DNA of 64,000 nucleotides from Pseudomonas mucoides (GCF_015461845.1 NZ_JACOPW010000001.1:124001-188000), one strand, 5' to 3'. Numbered from the stretch's first letter, positions 1 to 9,810 are shown. Numbers and translations: made by a program. Notes: generated by a model not told the origin, from the sequence alone.

Positions 1-138
1 CTGGCCTACACCGTACAGAGCGGGCCGTTGAAAAACCTCAACGTGAAATGGCGCAACGCGAGCATTCGCAAGAGCTTCAGCACCAACGAGTTCGATGAGA
101 ACCGCATTTTCATCAACTACCCGATTTCGCTGTTGTAA
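1..138 (+). CDS. OprD-family outer membrane porin, C-terminal end only
   Basis: The open frame enters from the left edge and ends with TAA at 136-138, giving 45 residues. The last residues (IFINYPISLL) alternate polar and hydrophobic and end on a hydrophobic residue, as the terminal beta strand of Pseudomonas OprD/OccK porins does. Such porins import small carboxylates. The uronate genes just downstream suggest a uronate or aldarate substrate, but that is inference from context. The start and most of the gene lie outside the window. Confidence 0.7.
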   Translation: MAYTVQSGPLKNLNVKWRNASIRKSFSTNEFDENRIFINYPISLL

Positions 139-146
139 CACCGACC

Positions 147-240
147 CTGTGGGAGCGAGCTTGCTCGCGATAGCTATCGTTCAATCAGCACTTTGGTTGA
201 CTGATCCAACGCCATCGTGAGCAGGCTCACTCCTGCAAGG
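147..240. repeat. REP/BIME palindrome pair
   Basis: Two inverted copies of the pseudomonad REP core (GTGGGAGCGAGCTTGCTCGC and GTGAGCAGGCTCACTCCTGC) are separated by about 50 nt in the gap after the porin gene. Confidence 0.8.
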
Positions 241-384
241 ATGGTTTTCCAATCAGGAATTGACCCTCCGTCCATTTCAACCAACGTCGCGTTGACAAGA
301 CCCTGAGACCCTTACGATACTTCAGCAAAGTCGTACGACAACCTACAACGACTCAATAACAACAACTGTTTGTCCAGGATTCCC

Positions 385-1206
385 ATGACTACTACGACCA
401 CCCGCCTCCCTTTCAATCGCCTGCTGCTGACCGGTGCCGCCGGTGGCCTGGGTAAAGTCTTGCGCGAAACCCTGCGCCCCTATGCCAATGTGATTCGCCT
501 GTCGGACATCGTCGACCTCGCTCCGGCGATCGATGACCGCGAAGAAATCGTGCCGTGCGATCTGGCAGACAAGCAAGCCGTGCATCAATTGGTCGAAGGC
601 GTGGATGCGATCCTGCACTTTGGCGGTGTGTCGACCGAGCACTCATTCGAGCAGATCCTCGGCGCCAATATCTGCGGCGTGTTCCACATCTACGAAGCCG
701 CGCGCCGCCACGGTGTGAAGCGCGTGATCTTCGCCAGCTCCAACCACGTCATCGGTTTCTACAAGCAAGACCAGGTCATCGACGCACACTCCCCACGTCG
801 TCCGGACAGCTACTACGGTTTGTCCAAGTCCTACGGCGAAGACATGGCCAGTTTTTACTTCGATCGCTACGGCATCGAGACCGTCAGCGTGCGTATCGGC
901 TCATCGTTCCCGGAACCGCAAAACCGCCGCATGATGAGCACGTGGTTGAGCTTCGGCGACCTGACCCAATTGCTGGAATGCGCCTTGTACGCCCCGAACG
1001 TCGGCCACACCGTGGTGTATGGCGTGTCCGACAACAAGCACGTTTGGTGGGACAACCGTTTCGCATCCGGCCTGGGTTATCAACCACAGGACAACTCCGA
1101 AGTATTCCGCGAAAAAATCGAGACCCAACCGATGCCGGCCGCTGATGACCCGGCGATGGTTTACCAAGGTGGTGCGTTTGTCGCGTCGGGCCCGTTCGGC
1201 GACTGA
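385..1206 (+). CDS. udh: Uronate dehydrogenase (NAD-dependent)
   Basis: 273 residues from ATG 385; a TTG at 370 in frame is less likely. This is a short-chain dehydrogenase with an N-terminal Rossmann motif (TGAAGGLG, residues about 15-22) and the catalytic Y-x3-K in SYYGLSKSYGED. The length and overall sequence closely resemble the Udh that oxidises D-glucuronate and D-galacturonate to the aldarolactone in pseudomonads. It is followed after 35 bp by a lactonase gene, which fits the next step of the oxidative uronate pathway. The upstream porin and downstream aldose epimerase support a hexuronate role. Confidence 0.88.
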   Translation: MTTTTTRLPFNRLLLTGAAGGLGKVLRETLRPYANVIRLSDIVDLAPAIDDREEIVPCDLADKQAVHQLVEGVDAILHFGGVSTEHSFEQILGANICGVFHIYEAARRHGVKRVIFASSNHVIGFYKQDQVIDAHSPRRPDSYYGLSKSYGEDMASFYFDRYGIETVSVRIGSSFPEPQNRRMMSTWLSFGDLTQLLECALYAPNVGHTVVYGVSDNKHVWWDNRFASGLGYQPQDNSEVFREKIETQPMPAADDPAMVYQGGAFVASGPFGD

Positions 1207-1241
1207 CCCCCAACAACAAAAAACCAAGGGAATGAGTGGCC

Positions 1242-2132
1242 ATGCAAGCCGAATTGATTGTCGATGCCCGAAACGCTGTCGGTGAATGCCCGGTGTGGGT
1301 CCCCGAGGAAAACGCCCTGTACTGGGTCGATATTCCTGCCGGCGCCCTGCAACGCTGGAGTGCCGCCAGCGGACACGTCGATGCGTGGACCGCGCCGGAA
1401 ATGCTCGCGTGCATCACCCGCCACCGTGACGGTGGCTGGGTAGCCGGGATGGAAAGCGGCTTTTTCCATCTGCACCCGCACACCGACGGCAGCCTCGACA
1501 GTCAATTGCTCGCCCACGTCGACCACGCCCGCACGGACATGCGCCTGAACGATGGTCGTTGCGACCGTCAGGGGCGTTTCTGGGCGGGCAGCATGGTGTT
1601 GAACATGGGCGCCAACGCGGCTGACGGCACGCTTTACCGCTACAGCGCCGGTCAACGAGGGCCGCTGGAGGCACAACTCGGCGGGTTTATCGTTCCAAAC
1701 GGCCTGGGTTTCAGCCCGGATGGGCGGACGATGTACCTGTCCGACTCGCATCCCCACGTTCAGAAAATCTGGGCCTTTGACTACGACATCGACAGCGGCA
1801 CGCCGTCCAATCGGCGGCTGTTTGTCGACATGAACCAGTTCCCCGGTCGCCCTGACGGTGCGGCGGTGGATGCCGACGGTTGCTACTGGATCTGCGGTAA
1901 TGACGCCGGGTTGATTCACCGCTTTACCCCTGACGGCCGACTGGATCGCTCCCTCGCCGTCCCGGTGAAGAAACCCAGCATGTGCGCCTTCGGTGGCAGC
2001 CGCCTGGACACGCTGTTTGTGACCTCGATTCGCCCCGGTGACGACCAAGATGAGCAGTCCCTGGCCGGTGGCGTGTTTGCCCTCGATCCGGGTGTTACCG
2101 GGTTGCCGGAACCGCTGTTCAATGTTCCCTGA
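1242..2132 (+). CDS. SMP-30/gluconolactonase-family lactonase
   Basis: 296 residues from ATG 1242, which has an AAGGGA ribosome site about 10 nt upstream; GTG 1236 is too close to that site. Family features are the opening GECPVW, the central RMNDGRCD-like segment (here RLNDGRCDRQGRFW), the PNGLGFSPDGRTMY propeller blade and the late GRPDGAAVDADGCYW segment carrying metal-ligand residues. SMP-30 proteins hydrolyse sugar lactones with a divalent metal. Directly behind udh it is best read as the aldarolactonase that opens the uronate dehydrogenase product (UxuL-like). Exact lactone specificity is inferred. Confidence 0.82.
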   Translation: MQAELIVDARNAVGECPVWVPEENALYWVDIPAGALQRWSAASGHVDAWTAPEMLACITRHRDGGWVAGMESGFFHLHPHTDGSLDSQLLAHVDHARTDMRLNDGRCDRQGRFWAGSMVLNMGANAADGTLYRYSAGQRGPLEAQLGGFIVPNGLGFSPDGRTMYLSDSHPHVQKIWAFDYDIDSGTPSNRRLFVDMNQFPGRPDGAAVDADGCYWICGNDAGLIHRFTPDGRLDRSLAVPVKKPSMCAFGGSRLDTLFVTSIRPGDDQDEQSLAGGVFALDPGVTGLPEPLFNVP

Positions 2133-2159
2133 CTGAATGAAGAAAATAAGCGCCTTCCC

Positions 2160-2282
2160 ATGTGGCGAGGGAGCTTGCTCCCGCTGGGTCGCGCAGCGGC
2201 CCCGACAATCTTTCATTTGTATCGAGGCAGCTGTATTGGCGACTGCTTCGCAGCCGAGCGGGAGCAAGCTCCCTCGCCACAA
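2160..2282. repeat. REP/BIME palindrome pair, GTGGCGAGGGAGC type
   Basis: Two inverted copies (GTGGCGAGGGAGCTTGCTCC and GGAGCAAGCTCCCTCGCCAC) face each other in the gap between the lactonase and epimerase genes. This is a different REP subtype from the one at 147-240. Confidence 0.8.
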
Positions 2283-2309
2283 TGTCCCCATTGAGCCAGG
2301 CATTTCACA

Positions 2310-3182
2310 ATGACAATGACGCTTCTCGAACTCGAAGACGAACTGACCCACCTCACCCTCGCCCCCGAGCTCGGCGGCAGCCTCGTCAACTGGACGGTTC
2401 GCAGCACCGGCCAACCGCTGCTCCGTCACACTGACGCCCATGCGCTGAACACCGGCCTGCCGGGCAAACTCGGCTGCTATCCCCTGGTGCCGTGGTCCAA
2501 CCGCATCGCCGAGGGTGGTTTCGATTGCCCCGAGGGCTGGCTGGCGTTGACGCCCAATAGCCTCACCGATCCGCTGCCCATTCACGGCAGCGCCTGGCAG
2601 CAACCGTGGCAAGTGGTGTCGCAATCGGCCAACGAAGTGGTCCTGCAACTCGACAGCAGCACGCCGTTCGCCTATCGCGCCCGGCAGCGGTTTCATCTGT
2701 GCAAGGGCCAGTTGAGCATCGAATTACAGGTCACCCACCTGGCCGACCGCGCCGCGTGGCATGGCCTCGGTTTGCACCCCTACTGTCCGCGCACGTCGAA
2801 CACGCAGCTACAGGCCAAGGCCGAGAAAGTCTGGTTATGCGATGGTTCGAAACTGCCAACCGAGTTGATCGAGTTGCCCGCTGACTGGGATTTCCGTCAA
2901 CCGCGCGCCTTACCCGCCTCCCTGGTCGACAACGGTTTCTGCCACTGGGACGGCCATTGCCTGATCCAGCAACCCGACCTCGGTTATGCGCTGGAATGCC
3001 AGGCCACCGGCAGCGATTATTACCTGCTCTACTGCCCGGTCGGTCTGGAGTTTTTCTGCATCGAACCGGTGAGCCACCCCGTCAACGCGCATCACCTGCC
3101 CGGCCGGCCAGGGTTACGGTTGCTGGAGCAAGGTCAGTCGGCGGAGCTTGGGTTCAGCCTGCAGTATCGCGCGCTCGGATAA
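2310..3182 (+). CDS. Aldose 1-epimerase family protein
   Basis: 290 residues from ATG 2310. The sequence has the GalM-like fold markers PELGGSLVNW near the start, PLVPWSNRI (residues about 55-63), the histidine in PIHGSAWQQPW and the second histidine in LGLHPYCPR, which correspond to the substrate-binding and acid residues of the family. Mutarotases interconvert the anomers of hexoses; in this operon it may supply the anomer used by uronate dehydrogenase. No signal peptide is visible, so it should be cytoplasmic. It lies 177 bp behind the lactonase gene across a REP pair. Confidence 0.8.
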   Translation: MTMTLLELEDELTHLTLAPELGGSLVNWTVRSTGQPLLRHTDAHALNTGLPGKLGCYPLVPWSNRIAEGGFDCPEGWLALTPNSLTDPLPIHGSAWQQPWQVVSQSANEVVLQLDSSTPFAYRARQRFHLCKGQLSIELQVTHLADRAAWHGLGLHPYCPRTSNTQLQAKAEKVWLCDGSKLPTELIELPADWDFRQPRALPASLVDNGFCHWDGHCLIQQPDLGYALECQATGSDYYLLYCPVGLEFFCIEPVSHPVNAHHLPGRPGLRLLEQGQSAELGFSLQYRALG

Positions 3183-3187
3183 CGCCA

Positions 3188-4915
3188 TTACCCGAGCATC
3201 TGACTCAGCGCCGCACGCAGCTTGCCGGGTTTCACCGGCTTGTTCAGCAGCGGCGCGCCGAGTCGCTGCAATGAGCGTCGACACTGATCCGTGCGGTCCG
3301 CCGTGATGATTACCGCCGGAATCACCTGGCCGTAATGCTCACGCAAATGCCTGACCACATCGCAGCCCACTACGCCATGATCGAGGTGATAGTCCGCCAG
3401 GATCAGTTCCGGCGCTTGCCCACGCAGCGCCGCCAGCGCCGAGGATTCATCCGTGGCCGTGACCACCTCGCACCCCCACTGCCCAAGCAGCGCGCTCATG
3501 CTCTCGAGAATGCTGACTTCGTTGTCCAGCACCAGCAGGCGTCGGCCCGGCAAGGGATTGCCCGTGGTCAACTGAGGCGCAGCCTGACTGATCGGCAGCG
3601 GCACCTCATGGGAAATCGGTACGTCGATGCTGAACATCGACCCTCGTCCCGGCACCGATTTAACCCCAATCCGATAACCGAGAATCTTGCCGATGCGCTC
3701 AACAATGGCCAGCCCCAACCCCACACCTTTGCGGTCGGCGGCGCGTCCGACGTCGAGTTGGTTGAACTCCAGGAAAATCGAATCCAGTCGGTCCGCGGCG
3801 ATGCCACGCCCGGTGTCCCAGACCTCCAGGCGCAGCATCTCGCCGCGACGCCTTGCGCCCAGCAGGATGCTGCCCTCGTCGGTGTAGCGGCAGGCGTTAC
3901 TGAGGAAGTTACGCAGGATGCGCGTCATCAGGCGCAGGTCGGTGCTGATGGCGTACTCGCCCACCTGCACGCGCAGGTTCAACCCTGCCGCTTCGGCGAC
4001 CGACTGAAATTCGGACACCAGCGGCCCGAGCAATTCGTCGAGACGATAAAGGGCAACGTCGGGTTTGACCGCCGCCTGATCGAGCCGGGATATATCCAGC
4101 AAATCAGTGAGCAAATCTTCGGCCCCCTCCAGCGCCTGATGAGTACGCTCGACCAGGACCTGTTCAACGTCAGGCAGCTTTCGTTCACGCAGCGTCGAGA
4201 TCAGCAAGCGCGCAGCGTTAAGCGGTTGCAGCAGGTCGTGACTGGCCGCCGCGAGGTATTTGTCCTTGCTGCGATTGGCGGCCTCAGCGGCGTCGCGGGC
4301 ATCGCGCAAAGCCTCGGCGATCTGCTTGCGCTGGGTGATCTGCTGTTGCAGGTTGCGGTTGGCTTCCAATAACTCATCGGTGCGCGCGGCGACCCGTTGC
4401 TCCAGCTCATCGTTGAGTTGTTGTAAACGCTGCTGGGCTTGTTTGCGTTCGGTGATGTCGGCGACGAACCCCTCAACCAGGCCTTCCTGATCGGGCTTGA
4501 GCAACAGGTTCATCAAGACATCGAGGCTGCTGCCGTCCTTGCGCCGCAACTGGGTTTCATAGCCGTGCAGGCTGCGTTGATGCTTAAGGATTTCGCCGAT
4601 GTTTTCCAGCTCACTGGCCCCGCCGACAAACAGGTTGCTCGCCAGGTCCGCCAGGGAAAACAGCACCTCTTGCGGGTCCTGATAGCCGAGCATGTGCGCC
4701 AACGCCGGGTTGGCGGCCCGCATGCCTTCGTGCAGGCTGGCCTGGAAAATCCCCTGGACCGCGTTTTCGAACAACCATTTGTAGCGATTGCGCTCGGCTT
4801 CCAGCTCGTCGAGCCGCGCGGCCAGTTCCGGGTAATGGCTCTTGCGCGCCGAATGGCTGCCTAACCCGAGTAACCCCGCCAGTGCCCGTTGCTGATCGTC
4901 AGAGGGCTTCGCCAT
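3188..4915 (-). CDS. ercS: PAS hybrid sensor kinase, ErcS-like
   Basis: 575 residues from ATG 4915 (GAGG six bases upstream); an in-frame ATG at 4930 lacks a better site. Order: PAS domain about 42-155, coiled coil about 160-200, HisKA with the phospho-accepting His226 in AAASHDLLQPLNAARL, HATPase with DTGRGIA and GVGLGLAI, and a C-terminal receiver domain about 455-575 with LILADYHLD. No membrane segment is seen, so it is a cytoplasmic sensor. It overlaps the ercA stop by 17 bp and is therefore cotranscribed with it, as ercA-ercS are in P. aeruginosa ethanol-oxidation control. The signal is unknown. Confidence 0.82.
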   Translation of the reverse strand: MAKPSDDQQRALAGLLGLGSHSARKSHYPELAARLDELEAERNRYKWLFENAVQGIFQASLHEGMRAANPALAHMLGYQDPQEVLFSLADLASNLFVGGASELENIGEILKHQRSLHGYETQLRRKDGSSLDVLMNLLLKPDQEGLVEGFVADITERKQAQQRLQQLNDELEQRVAARTDELLEANRNLQQQITQRKQIAEALRDARDAAEAANRSKDKYLAAASHDLLQPLNAARLLISTLRERKLPDVEQVLVERTHQALEGAEDLLTDLLDISRLDQAAVKPDVALYRLDELLGPLVSEFQSVAEAAGLNLRVQVGEYAISTDLRLMTRILRNFLSNACRYTDEGSILLGARRRGEMLRLEVWDTGRGIAADRLDSIFLEFNQLDVGRAADRKGVGLGLAIVERIGKILGYRIGVKSVPGRGSMFSIDVPISHEVPLPISQAAPQLTTGNPLPGRRLLVLDNEVSILESMSALLGQWGCEVVTATDESSALAALRGQAPELILADYHLDHGVVGCDVVRHLREHYGQVIPAVIITADRTDQCRRSLQRLGAPLLNKPVKPGKLRAALSQMLG

Positions 4916-6062
4916 AGACGACCTCGACATCACGCTGACTGGATTCGCGCGGATTGGTCAGGATGCACGGGTCGTGCATGGCGTGTTGCGACAGGAACGG
5001 AATGTCCGCCGTACTGACCCCGTGCAAGCCAAGGGTCTCGTGGAAGCCGATTGCGTGTTTGAGCGCAATCAGATGCTCCACCAGTCGCGCGCAGATCTGA
5101 CGGTGGTTCAGGCCACGGCAATCGATGCCGAAGGTCTCGGCGATTACCTTGAAGCGATCCGGCGCCGAGCTGTAATTGAACGCCACCACATGTTCCACCA
5201 ACACCGCGTTGCACAGGCCATGGGGCAGATCGAGGAACCCGCCCAGGCTGTGGGACATCGCGTGCACAGCGCCGAGAATCGCGTTGGAGAACGCCAGCCC
5301 GGCTTGCATGCTGCCGAGCATGATCTTCTCGCGCAGGGCGATGTCTGTCGGGTTGGCAATCATTTGCACCAGGTTGCCGTTGATCAACCGCATCGCTTCC
5401 AGCGCATGGGGATCGGTCAGTGGCCCGTGGCCCGTGGAGACAAAGGCTTCGATGGCGTGCACCAACGCATCGATGCCGGTACACGCCGACAGGAACGGGT
5501 CCATGCTCAGGGTCGTTTCCGGGTCGATCAACGAGACGTCCGGCACCACCGCTTTGCTGACGATGGAGAACTTCATGCGTTCTTGCTGGTTGGAAATGAT
5601 CACGAACTGCGACACATCAGCCGACGTGCCGGCGGTGGTCGGAATCAGGATCAGGGGCGGGCTGGGCACGCGGATGGTGTCCACGCCTTCGAATTCGAGA
5701 ATGCTGCGTCCGTGAGCAACGACAATGCCGATGCCTTTGCCGCAATCCATCGGGCTGCCACCGCCGACGGCGACGATCACATCGCAATGGTTTTCCCGGT
5801 ACAGCTCGGCGCCGAGCATCACTTCTTCGACCCGCGGATTGGGGGAGACATCGGCGTACAGGAAGTAATCGATACCCAACGCTTGCAGGCTGGCCTCGAC
5901 GTCGGCGACCCAACCGGCGGCAATCACCCCGGGGTCGCTGACCACCAGGACTTTGCGGGCACCGAAGGTCTTGGCGTAGTTACCGACATTGTGCCGACAG
6001 CCGGCACCGAAGATGATTTCTGGAGACACGAACTTACGCAGCTGGCTGAGACTCTGGCTCAT
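4899..6062 (-). CDS. ercA: Iron-containing alcohol dehydrogenase ErcA
   Basis: 387 residues from ATG 6062 (MSQSLSQLRKF). Group III Fe-ADH features: the nucleotide motif GGGSPMDCGKGIGIV (about 98-112), the TAGTSADVSQF segment, and the metal-site histidines in DALVHAIEA, HAMSHSLGG and LPHGLCNAVL. ErcA is needed for growth on ethanol and other alcohols in pseudomonads, apparently in a signalling role beside the PQQ system rather than as the main oxidase; that comes from the family literature. It lies between pqqE and ercS on the same strand. Confidence 0.88.
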   Translation of the reverse strand: MSQSLSQLRKFVSPEIIFGAGCRHNVGNYAKTFGARKVLVVSDPGVIAAGWVADVEASLQALGIDYFLYADVSPNPRVEEVMLGAELYRENHCDVIVAVGGGSPMDCGKGIGIVVAHGRSILEFEGVDTIRVPSPPLILIPTTAGTSADVSQFVIISNQQERMKFSIVSKAVVPDVSLIDPETTLSMDPFLSACTGIDALVHAIEAFVSTGHGPLTDPHALEAMRLINGNLVQMIANPTDIALREKIMLGSMQAGLAFSNAILGAVHAMSHSLGGFLDLPHGLCNAVLVEHVVAFNYSSAPDRFKVIAETFGIDCRGLNHRQICARLVEHLIALKHAIGFHETLGLHGVSTADIPFLSQHAMHDPCILTNPRESSQRDVEVVYGEAL

Positions 6063-6142
6063 TGGAAAGCCTGTTTTTATTGTTTTGGAAGATAGAACCC
6101 ACACTAAACCATCCGGCTGCGAATGCAATCAGACCAAAGAAC

Positions 6143-6237
6143 ACTGTGGGAGCGAGCTTGCTCGCGATGACGGAGTGTCAGCCAACAAAGATGCTGAATG
6201 TTAAACCGCTATCGCGAGCAGGCTCACTGCTACAAGG
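6143..6237. repeat. REP/BIME palindrome pair
   Basis: Inverted REP cores (GTGGGAGCGAGCTTGCTCGC and ATCGCGAGCAGGCTCACTGC) fill the 192-bp gap between pqqE and ercA. Confidence 0.8.
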
Positions 6238-6254
6238 GATTGGTGTTGCCAGAT

Positions 6255-7397
6255 TCATCCGCGGTAGATCAGCTGCGAAGCCTTTTCGTTGCGCAACGTC
6301 AGGTGTTCCATGCCCTGCCCCACGGCTTCGGCTTCTTCCCGGGCCTTGAGGATCACGCCATGGTGCGGCGACTTGCTGCACACCGGGTCGGCATTGGCGG
6401 CATCGCCGGTGAGCATGAACGCCTGGCAACGGCAGCCGCCCAGGTCCTTGTGCTTTTCATCACACGAGCGGCACGGCTCCTTCATCCAGTCATCGCCACG
6501 AAAACGGTTGAAGCCAAACGAATCAGTCCAGATGTGCTCAATGCTGTGCTCTCGCACATTGGGAAACTGCACCGGCAACTGACGGGCGCTGTGGCAAGGC
6601 AGCGCGGTACCGTCCGGGGTGATGTCGAGAAACAGATTGGCCCAACCGTTCATGCAGGTTTTGGGGCGCTCTTCGTAATAGTCCGGGGTGACGAAGATCA
6701 GCTTGCACGGATGGCCCTGGGCCTCAAGCCGCGCGCGATACTCGTTGGTGATGCGCTCGGCGCGCTGTAGTTGCTCGCGGGTGGGCAGCAGGCCGACGCG
6801 ATTGAGTTCGGCCCAGCCGTAGAATTGGCACGTGGCCAACTCGACAAAATCCGCTTCCAGCTCAAGACACAAGTCGATGATCTGCGCGATCTGATCAATG
6901 TTGTGCCGATGGGTGACGAAGTTCAGCACCATGGGATACCCCTGGGCTTTCACCGCGCGGGCCATGGCCAGTTTCTGGGCGAAGGCCTTGCGGGAGCCGG
7001 CGAGCATGTTATTGACCGCTTCGTCAGCCGCCTGAAAGCTGATCTGGATATGGTCCAGCCCGGCCACCTTGAAGTCGCGGACTTTCTGCTCGGTCAGGCC
7101 GATGCCCGAGGTGATCAGGTTGGTGTAGTAGCCCATGTCTCGCGCGGCTTTGATCAGTTCGGCCAGGTCCTGTCGCACCAATGGCTCACCGCCGGAAAAC
7201 CCCAATTGCGCAGCCCCCATTTCGCGGGCCTCACGAAACACCCGAATCCACTCCTCGGTGCTCAGCTCCTCGCCATGCCGGGCAAAATCCAGCGGGTTGG
7301 AACAATACGGGCATTGCAGCGGGCAACGGTAGGTCAGCTCGGCCAACAGCCACAGCGGTGGGCCGACGGGTGAATCATTCAATCCAGAATTGCGCAT
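6255..7397 (-). CDS. pqqE: PQQ biosynthesis radical SAM protein PqqE
   Basis: 380 residues from ATG 7397, chosen for GGAGG six bases upstream and the conserved start MRNSGLN. The radical SAM cluster motif is C25-x3-C29-x2-C32 (CPLQCPYC). The C-terminal SPASM region shows further cysteines in [24 protein letters not shown] and DPVCSKSP. PqqE forms the Glu-Tyr carbon-carbon bond in PqqA when PqqD presents the peptide. It overlaps pqqD by 23 bp, so the two are translationally coupled. Confidence 0.96.
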   Translation of the reverse strand: MRNSGLNDSPVGPPLWLLAELTYRCPLQCPYCSNPLDFARHGEELSTEEWIRVFREAREMGAAQLGFSGGEPLVRQDLAELIKAARDMGYYTNLITSGIGLTEQKVRDFKVAGLDHIQISFQAADEAVNNMLAGSRKAFAQKLAMARAVKAQGYPMVLNFVTHRHNIDQIAQIIDLCLELEADFVELATCQFYGWAELNRVGLLPTREQLQRAERITNEYRARLEAQGHPCKLIFVTPDYYEERPKTCMNGWANLFLDITPDGTALPCHSARQLPVQFPNVREHSIEHIWTDSFGFNRFRGDDWMKEPCRSCDEKHKDLGGCRCQAFMLTGDAANADPVCSKSPHHGVILKAREEAEAVGQGMEHLTLRNEKASQLIYRG

Positions 7398-7647
7398 GGG
7401 CCACCTCCAGGAATGCCAGCACATCCTCATCAATCCCCGGTACGCCGGGAAAATTCGCGGTCAGTCGCTCTATGATCGCCGAGACACTGCGCCGGCCATT
7501 CACCAGATCGAGGATCTGCCCGGCGCTGGCGTTGAGTTTGATCATGCCTTCGGGGTACAGCAGCACGTGACAGTCCTGGCGGGGCTCCCATTGCAAACGA
7601 AAGCCCTGGCGCAACGACGGCAACCACCCGCGTTGGATCAGGCTCAC
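7375..7647 (-). CDS. pqqD: PQQ biosynthesis peptide chaperone PqqD
   Basis: 90 residues, the usual length. The RiPP-recognition core is visible ([23 protein letters not shown], split about residues 29-51, with the conserved LN-x2-A-x2-IL pattern). PqqD binds PqqA and delivers it to PqqE. The start overlaps the pqqC stop by four bases (ATGA) and its 3' end runs into pqqE. It is a separate gene here, neither fused to pqqC nor isolated. Confidence 0.95.
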   Translation of the reverse strand: MSLIQRGWLPSLRQGFRLQWEPRQDCHVLLYPEGMIKLNASAGQILDLVNGRRSVSAIIERLTANFPGVPGIDEDVLAFLEVAHAQFWIE

Positions 7648-8396
7648 AGGGCAATCCCCCGGTGCCAGACTTTATCGGCCGTGACGGTGTGATAAGGCGG
7701 ACGCTCCAGCTCGTAGGCCATGCTCATGGCGTCGAGCATGCTCCACAGCACATCGAGTTTGAATTGCAGGATCTCGAGCATGCGTTGCTGCGCCTCGCGT
7801 GTGACGTAGTGCGCCAAGGTAATGCGCAAGCCGTGCTCCACATCGCGTCGGGCCTGACTCAAACGGTTGCGAAAATAGTCATAACCGGCAACGTCGATCC
7901 ACGGGTAATGCGTCGGCCAGGCGTCGAGTCGGGACTGATGGATCTGCGGGGCGAACAGCTCGGTCAGCGAACTGCTCGCCGCTTCCTGCCAGCAGGCGCG
8001 ACGGGCGAAATTGACATAGGCATCGACGGCGAACCTCACGCCAGGCAGCACCCGTTCCTGGGACAGAATCTGTTCGCGATCCAGCCCCACCGCTTCGCCC
8101 AGACGCAGCCAGGCTTCGATGCCGCCTTCACTGCCGGGCACGCCGTCATGGTCGAGAATCCGTTGCAACCACTCACGGCGCACGTCGCGGTCCGGGCAGT
8201 TGGCGAGGATCGCAGCATCCTTGAGCGGAATGTTCACCTGGTAATAGAAGCGATTGGCGACCCAACCCTGAATCTGCTCGCGGCTCGCGCGGCCGGCGTA
8301 CATGGCTTGGTGAAACGGGTGATGGATGTGGTAGTAGGCGCCTTTGGCGCGCAGGGCGGCTTCGAATTCGGTGGGGGTCATTGCAGTGCCGGTCAT
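7644..8396 (-). CDS. pqqC: Pyrroloquinoline-quinone synthase PqqC
   Basis: 250 residues from ATG 8396 with GGAGAA about eight bases upstream. Typical PqqC sequence: [16 protein letters not shown] near the start, [21 protein letters not shown], and [20 protein letters not shown]. PqqC catalyses the final ring closure and eight-electron oxidation to PQQ without a metal. A REP pair separates it from pqqB upstream; its 3' end overlaps pqqD. Confidence 0.96.
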   Translation of the reverse strand: MTGTAMTPTEFEAALRAKGAYYHIHHPFHQAMYAGRASREQIQGWVANRFYYQVNIPLKDAAILANCPDRDVRREWLQRILDHDGVPGSEGGIEAWLRLGEAVGLDREQILSQERVLPGVRFAVDAYVNFARRACWQEAASSSLTELFAPQIHQSRLDAWPTHYPWIDVAGYDYFRNRLSQARRDVEHGLRITLAHYVTREAQQRMLEILQFKLDVLWSMLDAMSMAYELERPPYHTVTADKVWHRGIAL

Positions 8397-8434
8397 TGCG
8401 GTTCTCCGATGGATTTGTGCTGCCGGGTCTGGCC

Positions 8435-8503
8435 TCATCGCGGGCAAGCCACGCTCCCACAGGTTCACGCGATCAACTGTGGGAGCGTGGCTTGCCCGCA
8501 ATG
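8435..8503. repeat. REP palindrome pair inside the pqq operon
   Basis: Close inverted copies (CGGGCAAGCCACGCTCCCAC and GTGGGAGCGTGGCTTGCCCG) separate pqqB and pqqC. On RNA this would form a long hairpin between two cistrons of one operon. Confidence 0.8.
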
Positions 8504-8513
8504 GGGCCATCCG

Positions 8514-9428
8514 CTACAGCTCAATACTCATGCCGTCATAAGCCACTTCGATTCCACGCCGTTCCAGCAAGGCCCGCTCGGCCGAGTCTTCATCGAGGAT
8601 CGGATTGGTGTTGTTGATGTGAATCAGCACCTTGCGCTGGCGGGTAAAACCTTCAAGCACCTCAAGCATGCCGCCGGGGCCGCTTTGCGACAGGTGGCCC
8701 ATTTCGCTGCCCAGACTTTGGCCGACTTCGCAGACGCGCATTTCGTCGTCACGCCACAAAGTGCCGTCCAGCAGCAGGCAATCGGCACGCTGCATCCAGC
8801 CCAGCACTTCGTCATCGACTTGCCCCAGCCCCGGCGCATAAAACAGCGATGCACCGCTGCGTCGGTCTTCAATGAACAAGCCGATCGTATCGCCCGGTTG
8901 CGGATGGCCGCGATTGGGTGAATACGGCGGTGCGTTGCTCACCAAGGGAATCGCCCGCCAGCGCAAGTGCTGGCAGGCAGGAATGCTGAACGGCTGACGA
9001 TCCAGGCCGATCGGTTGCCACTGCAGCCCGCCGTTCCAGTGGCGCAGCATGTTGAACAGCGGGAAGCCGCTGCTCAGGTCCTGGTGAACCCGTTCGGTAC
9101 ACCAGACGGCATGCGGACAGCCTTCGCGCAGGCTCAGCAAGCCGGTGCAGTGATCGATCTGGCTGTCGAGCAGCACGACACCCGCGATGGCGCTGTCACG
9201 CAACTGGCGAGCCGGTTGCAACAGCGGAAAACTCGCAAGCTGCGCACGAATGTCCGGCGAAGCATTGCACAGCACCCAATCCACACCGTTGTCGCTCAGG
9301 ACAATCGAGGACTGGGTGCGCGGTTGTGACCGCAGGCTGGCATTGCGCATCCCGGCGCATTGGTGGCAATTGCAATTCCACTGCGGGAAACCGCCACCAG
9401 CAGCCGAGCCGAGAATGCGAATGTGCAT
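8514..9428 (-). CDS. pqqB: PQQ biosynthesis protein PqqB
   Basis: 304 residues from ATG 9428 ([19 protein letters not shown]); upstream in-frame starts do not match the family. It is a metallo-beta-lactamase fold protein with the zinc-finger-like cysteines CNCHQCAG near residues 19-26 and [16 protein letters not shown] in the middle. PqqB is thought to hydroxylate the cross-linked Glu-Tyr intermediate. It lies 54 bp downstream of pqqA on the same strand. Confidence 0.95.
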   Translation of the reverse strand: MHIRILGSAAGGGFPQWNCNCHQCAGMRNASLRSQPRTQSSIVLSDNGVDWVLCNASPDIRAQLASFPLLQPARQLRDSAIAGVVLLDSQIDHCTGLLSLREGCPHAVWCTERVHQDLSSGFPLFNMLRHWNGGLQWQPIGLDRQPFSIPACQHLRWRAIPLVSNAPPYSPNRGHPQPGDTIGLFIEDRRSGASLFYAPGLGQVDDEVLGWMQRADCLLLDGTLWRDDEMRVCEVGQSLGSEMGHLSQSGPGGMLEVLEGFTRQRKVLIHINNTNPILDEDSAERALLERRGIEVAYDGMSIEL

Positions 9429-9482
9429 GAATGAGGCTCCAAAGGCAGGCCCGGCCAACCCGACGGCTGGCCGGGTGAGCAA

Positions 9483-9554
9483 TCAACGGTTGGCGAAATA
9501 CATCGTCACTTCGAAGCCAATGCGCAGATCGGTAAACGCGGGTTTAGTCCACAT
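9483..9554 (-). CDS. pqqA: PQQ precursor peptide PqqA
   Basis: A 23-residue peptide, MWTKPAFTDLRIGFEVTMYF followed by ANR. Glu15 and Tyr19 in E-V-T-M-Y are the residues that become PQQ. A GAGGA ribosome site lies just upstream (revcomp of 9556-9566). Position 7 is Phe where many PqqA peptides have Tyr. It is the first gene of pqqABCDE, read to the left. Confidence 0.95.
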   Translation of the reverse strand: MWTKPAFTDLRIGFEVTMYFANR

Positions 9555-9696
9555 GGGTCAATCCTCTTCTTGTGCCGGGCGATTCCGGTAAAGCCATTAA
9601 TGCACGGGGCATCGGGCGCCCGAATGCTACTTTCGAAGGAGATGGCGGGGTGCGTTGGTAGGGGGTGTACGGGACTTTCAAATTCACCGAAGTACC

Positions 9697-9790
9697 CCTG
9701 TGGGAGCAGGCTTGCCCGCGATGGCGGCGTGACAGTCAACATCAATGTTGAATGTGCAGGCCTCATCGCGGGCAAGCCCGCTCCCATAGG
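9697..9790. repeat. REP/BIME palindrome pair
   Basis: Inverted cores (GTGGGAGCAGGCTTGCCCGC and GCGGGCAAGCCCGCTCCCAT) lie between the pqqA promoter region and the end of the aldehyde dehydrogenase gene. Confidence 0.8.
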
Positions 9791-9810
9791 GGTTACGGTG
9801 TGTTCGAGGG

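Noticed and set aside
1161..2696. 511-codon antisense frame across the lactonase and epimerase genes
   Set aside because: It spans two real genes and a REP pair and its translation resembles no protein.
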